Shown one piece after another: positions 63,019-64,000 of a stretch of DNA of 64,000 bases. Origin of the DNA: Methylocystis sp. (GTDB taxonomy: Bacteria > Pseudomonadota > Alphaproteobacteria > Rhizobiales > Beijerinckiaceae); the NCBI GenBank assembly GCA_002929055.1, contig PERY01000008.1, positions 1 through 64,000 of the forward strand, in the 5' to 3' direction. Each line of letters begins with the position of its first letter. Position 1 is the stretch's first letter. Both the position numbers and the translations under genes were made by a program. The notes under the pieces were generated by a model. The model was not told where the DNA came from. It saw only the letters and a program-made list of their open reading frames with translations, and did not search any database.

Positions 63019-64000
63019 TCACTCGTCGCCGGCGCCCGCCGTCTCGTCGTCGTCGAGATCGCCAAGCCCATAGCGGCGCAGCTTGGTGTAAAGCCCCTGG
63101 CGGCTCAGACCGAGCATCTCGGCCGCCGAGGCGCGGTTGTCCTTGGTGAGTTCGAGCGCGGCCTCGATGCAGAGGCGCTCGATCAGATCGGTCGTCTCGC
63201 GCACGAGGTTTTTCAGCGGCACGCGCCCGACGAGATCCGCGAATTGCTCGGCCGTGCGCGGCAATTCGTGGCCCCCCAGCCTATCGCGACCGGCGCGCCA
63301 GCCGGCGCTGCGGATGCAGAAGCCCAAACAATGGCGCGCGCCGTCCGACACGTCGACAGCGGAGATTTCCACATCTTCCGTCGAGCCATATTGGCCGCGT
63401 GCGACGGTCGAGAAATGACGCACGGTCCCATGCGTCTCGAGATTGGCGAAAAGCACCTCGGCGTCGACGCCCGGTCGGCCAATCCATCGTTCGATGGGCT
63501 CGCCGCGCAATTGCTCCTGCGAGCCCGCTTGGGCAAGATCCACGAAAGCCGCGTTGGCGGCGAGGATGCGCCGGTCCTTGTCGGTCAGCGCGAAGGCGTC
63601 GGGCATGCGTTCGAGGACGCTGAGCATCGCGGCCTTTTCGCTCGAGAGCGCCGAGGCGCCGACCATTCGCGACAGGATCACGAGGATATGGGCGGCGCCT
63701 TCCTGGCGGTAAAGCGCACCGGACAGAAGCAGCGATTCCTTGGTTTCCCCCAGCTGCGCGTGAACATTGTCGACGCGCGGCGCGACGAGCAGCGCCGTCA
63801 CGAATGACTGCGCGGCGCGACGGCTGCCCTCGTCGAAGAGATCGCCGAAAGGGCCGCCAATGATCTTTTTCGCCGATTTGCCGATCAGCGCGATGGCGGC
63901 GGGATTGGCCTCCGTCACGCGCTGGGCGGCGCCGTCGAGAATGAGGATCGCCTCGGACGCGAGCTGGAACAGCAGCCGATAGCGCTTCTCGGCGTTGCGG
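63019..64000 (-). CDS. ppsR: PpsR/CrtJ-type transcriptional regulator, second copy (5' end beyond window)
   Basis: The visible 3' part encodes at least 326 residues; the frame stays open to the right edge (reading EKRYRLLFQLASEAILIL), so the true start lies outside. It contains two PAS domains (the one just named and VLERMPDAFALTDKDRRIL) and a C-terminal Fis-type HTH, KDNRASAAEMLGLSRQGLYTK. A cysteine lies just before the HTH (IERLCIEAALEL), where redox-active PpsR/CrtJ proteins carry one. This copy therefore looks like the oxygen/redox-responsive type, in contrast to the phytochrome-linked copy at 51744. It is divergent in role but not in orientation from bchG, its downstream neighbour. Confidence 0.9.
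   Translation of the reverse strand, partial: RNAEKRYRLLFQLASEAILILDGAAQRVTEANPAAIALIGKSAKKIIGGPFGDLFDEGSRRAAQSFVTALLVAPRVDNVHAQLGETKESLLLSGALYRQEGAAHILVILSRMVGASALSSEKAAMLSVLERMPDAFALTDKDRRILAANAAFVDLAQAGSQEQLRGEPIERWIGRPGVDAEVLFANLETHGTVRHFSTVARGQYGSTEDVEISAVDVSDGARHCLGFCIRSAGWRAGRDRLGGHELPRTAEQFADLVGRVPLKNLVRETTDLIERLCIEAALELTKDNRASAAEMLGLSRQGLYTKLRRYGLGDLDDDETAGAGDE

Noticed and set aside
1-64000. CRISPR arrays, insertion sequences, integrases, puc (LH2) genes
   Set aside because: I looked for regularly spaced direct repeats, transposase or recombinase motifs and LH2-type small helices and found none.

Overview
The window is GC-rich chromosomal DNA from an alphaproteobacterium, most likely of the order Hyphomicrobiales (Rhizobiales). 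It carries most of a photosynthesis gene cluster of the purple non-sulfur / aerobic anoxygenic type. The gene content (crtI-B-C-D-E-F, bchCXYZ, pufBALMC, bchEJ, bchIDO, bchG/bch2/bchP) and the pairing of a bacteriophytochrome with a second PpsR resemble Rhodopseudomonas and photosynthetic Bradyrhizobium. I cannot name a genus from sequence reading alone.

Positions 1 to about 28,700 are mostly housekeeping and accessory genes. They include gph; an overlapping secreted-protein/rpiA/gor string; a membrane acyltransferase; a class II DAHP synthase; a patatin-like lipase; a ceramide-glucosyltransferase-like enzyme; gltX; chrA; an NnrU-family protein; a winged-helix/TPR regulator; methylmalonyl-CoA epimerase; tRNA-Lys(UUU); a MEDS-domain histidine kinase; a multicopper oxidase; the prkA-yeaH-spoVR stress/kinase operon; an MEKHLA protein and a sirtuin. 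bciA (8-vinyl reductase) lies alone in this part, next to the tRNA and about 13 kb from the main cluster.

Positions 28,800 to 45,900 hold the carotenoid genes and the bchCXYZ-puf superoperon. crtI-crtB and a small membrane ORF run on the plus strand. crtD-crtC run on the minus strand, divergent from crtE-crtF-bchC-X-Y-Z, a coupled 33-codon ORF, a pufQ-like gene and pufB-A-L-M-C, which ends at a strong terminator. Next come bchE-bchJ and bchI-D-O on the minus strand, then the light-sensing set ppsR-bphP-heme oxygenase on the plus strand and the B12-binding antirepressor aerR/ppaA on the minus strand. An unrecognised membrane alpha/beta-hydrolase follows. The window closes with bchG-bch2-bchP-tspO-small membrane protein and a second ppsR cut by the right edge (all minus strand).

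The genes encode bacteriochlorophyll a synthesis (Mg chelation, anaerobic cyclase, chlorophyllide reduction, phytylation), spirilloxanthin-type carotenoids, and the RC-LH1 core with a tetraheme cytochrome. They also encode their regulation by PpsR, light and B12. I see PpsR/CrtJ-type operators (TGT-N12-ACA, often ACG at one end) at crtI, crtD/crtE, bchC (two), bchE, bchI, bchG (two) and, unexpectedly, upstream of the uncharacterised hydrolase. crtI and bchG have promoter geometry suggesting leaderless mRNAs. There is no LH2 (puc), acsF, puhA, bchFNBHLM, CRISPR or insertion sequence in the window; the missing bch/puh genes may lie beyond the right edge.
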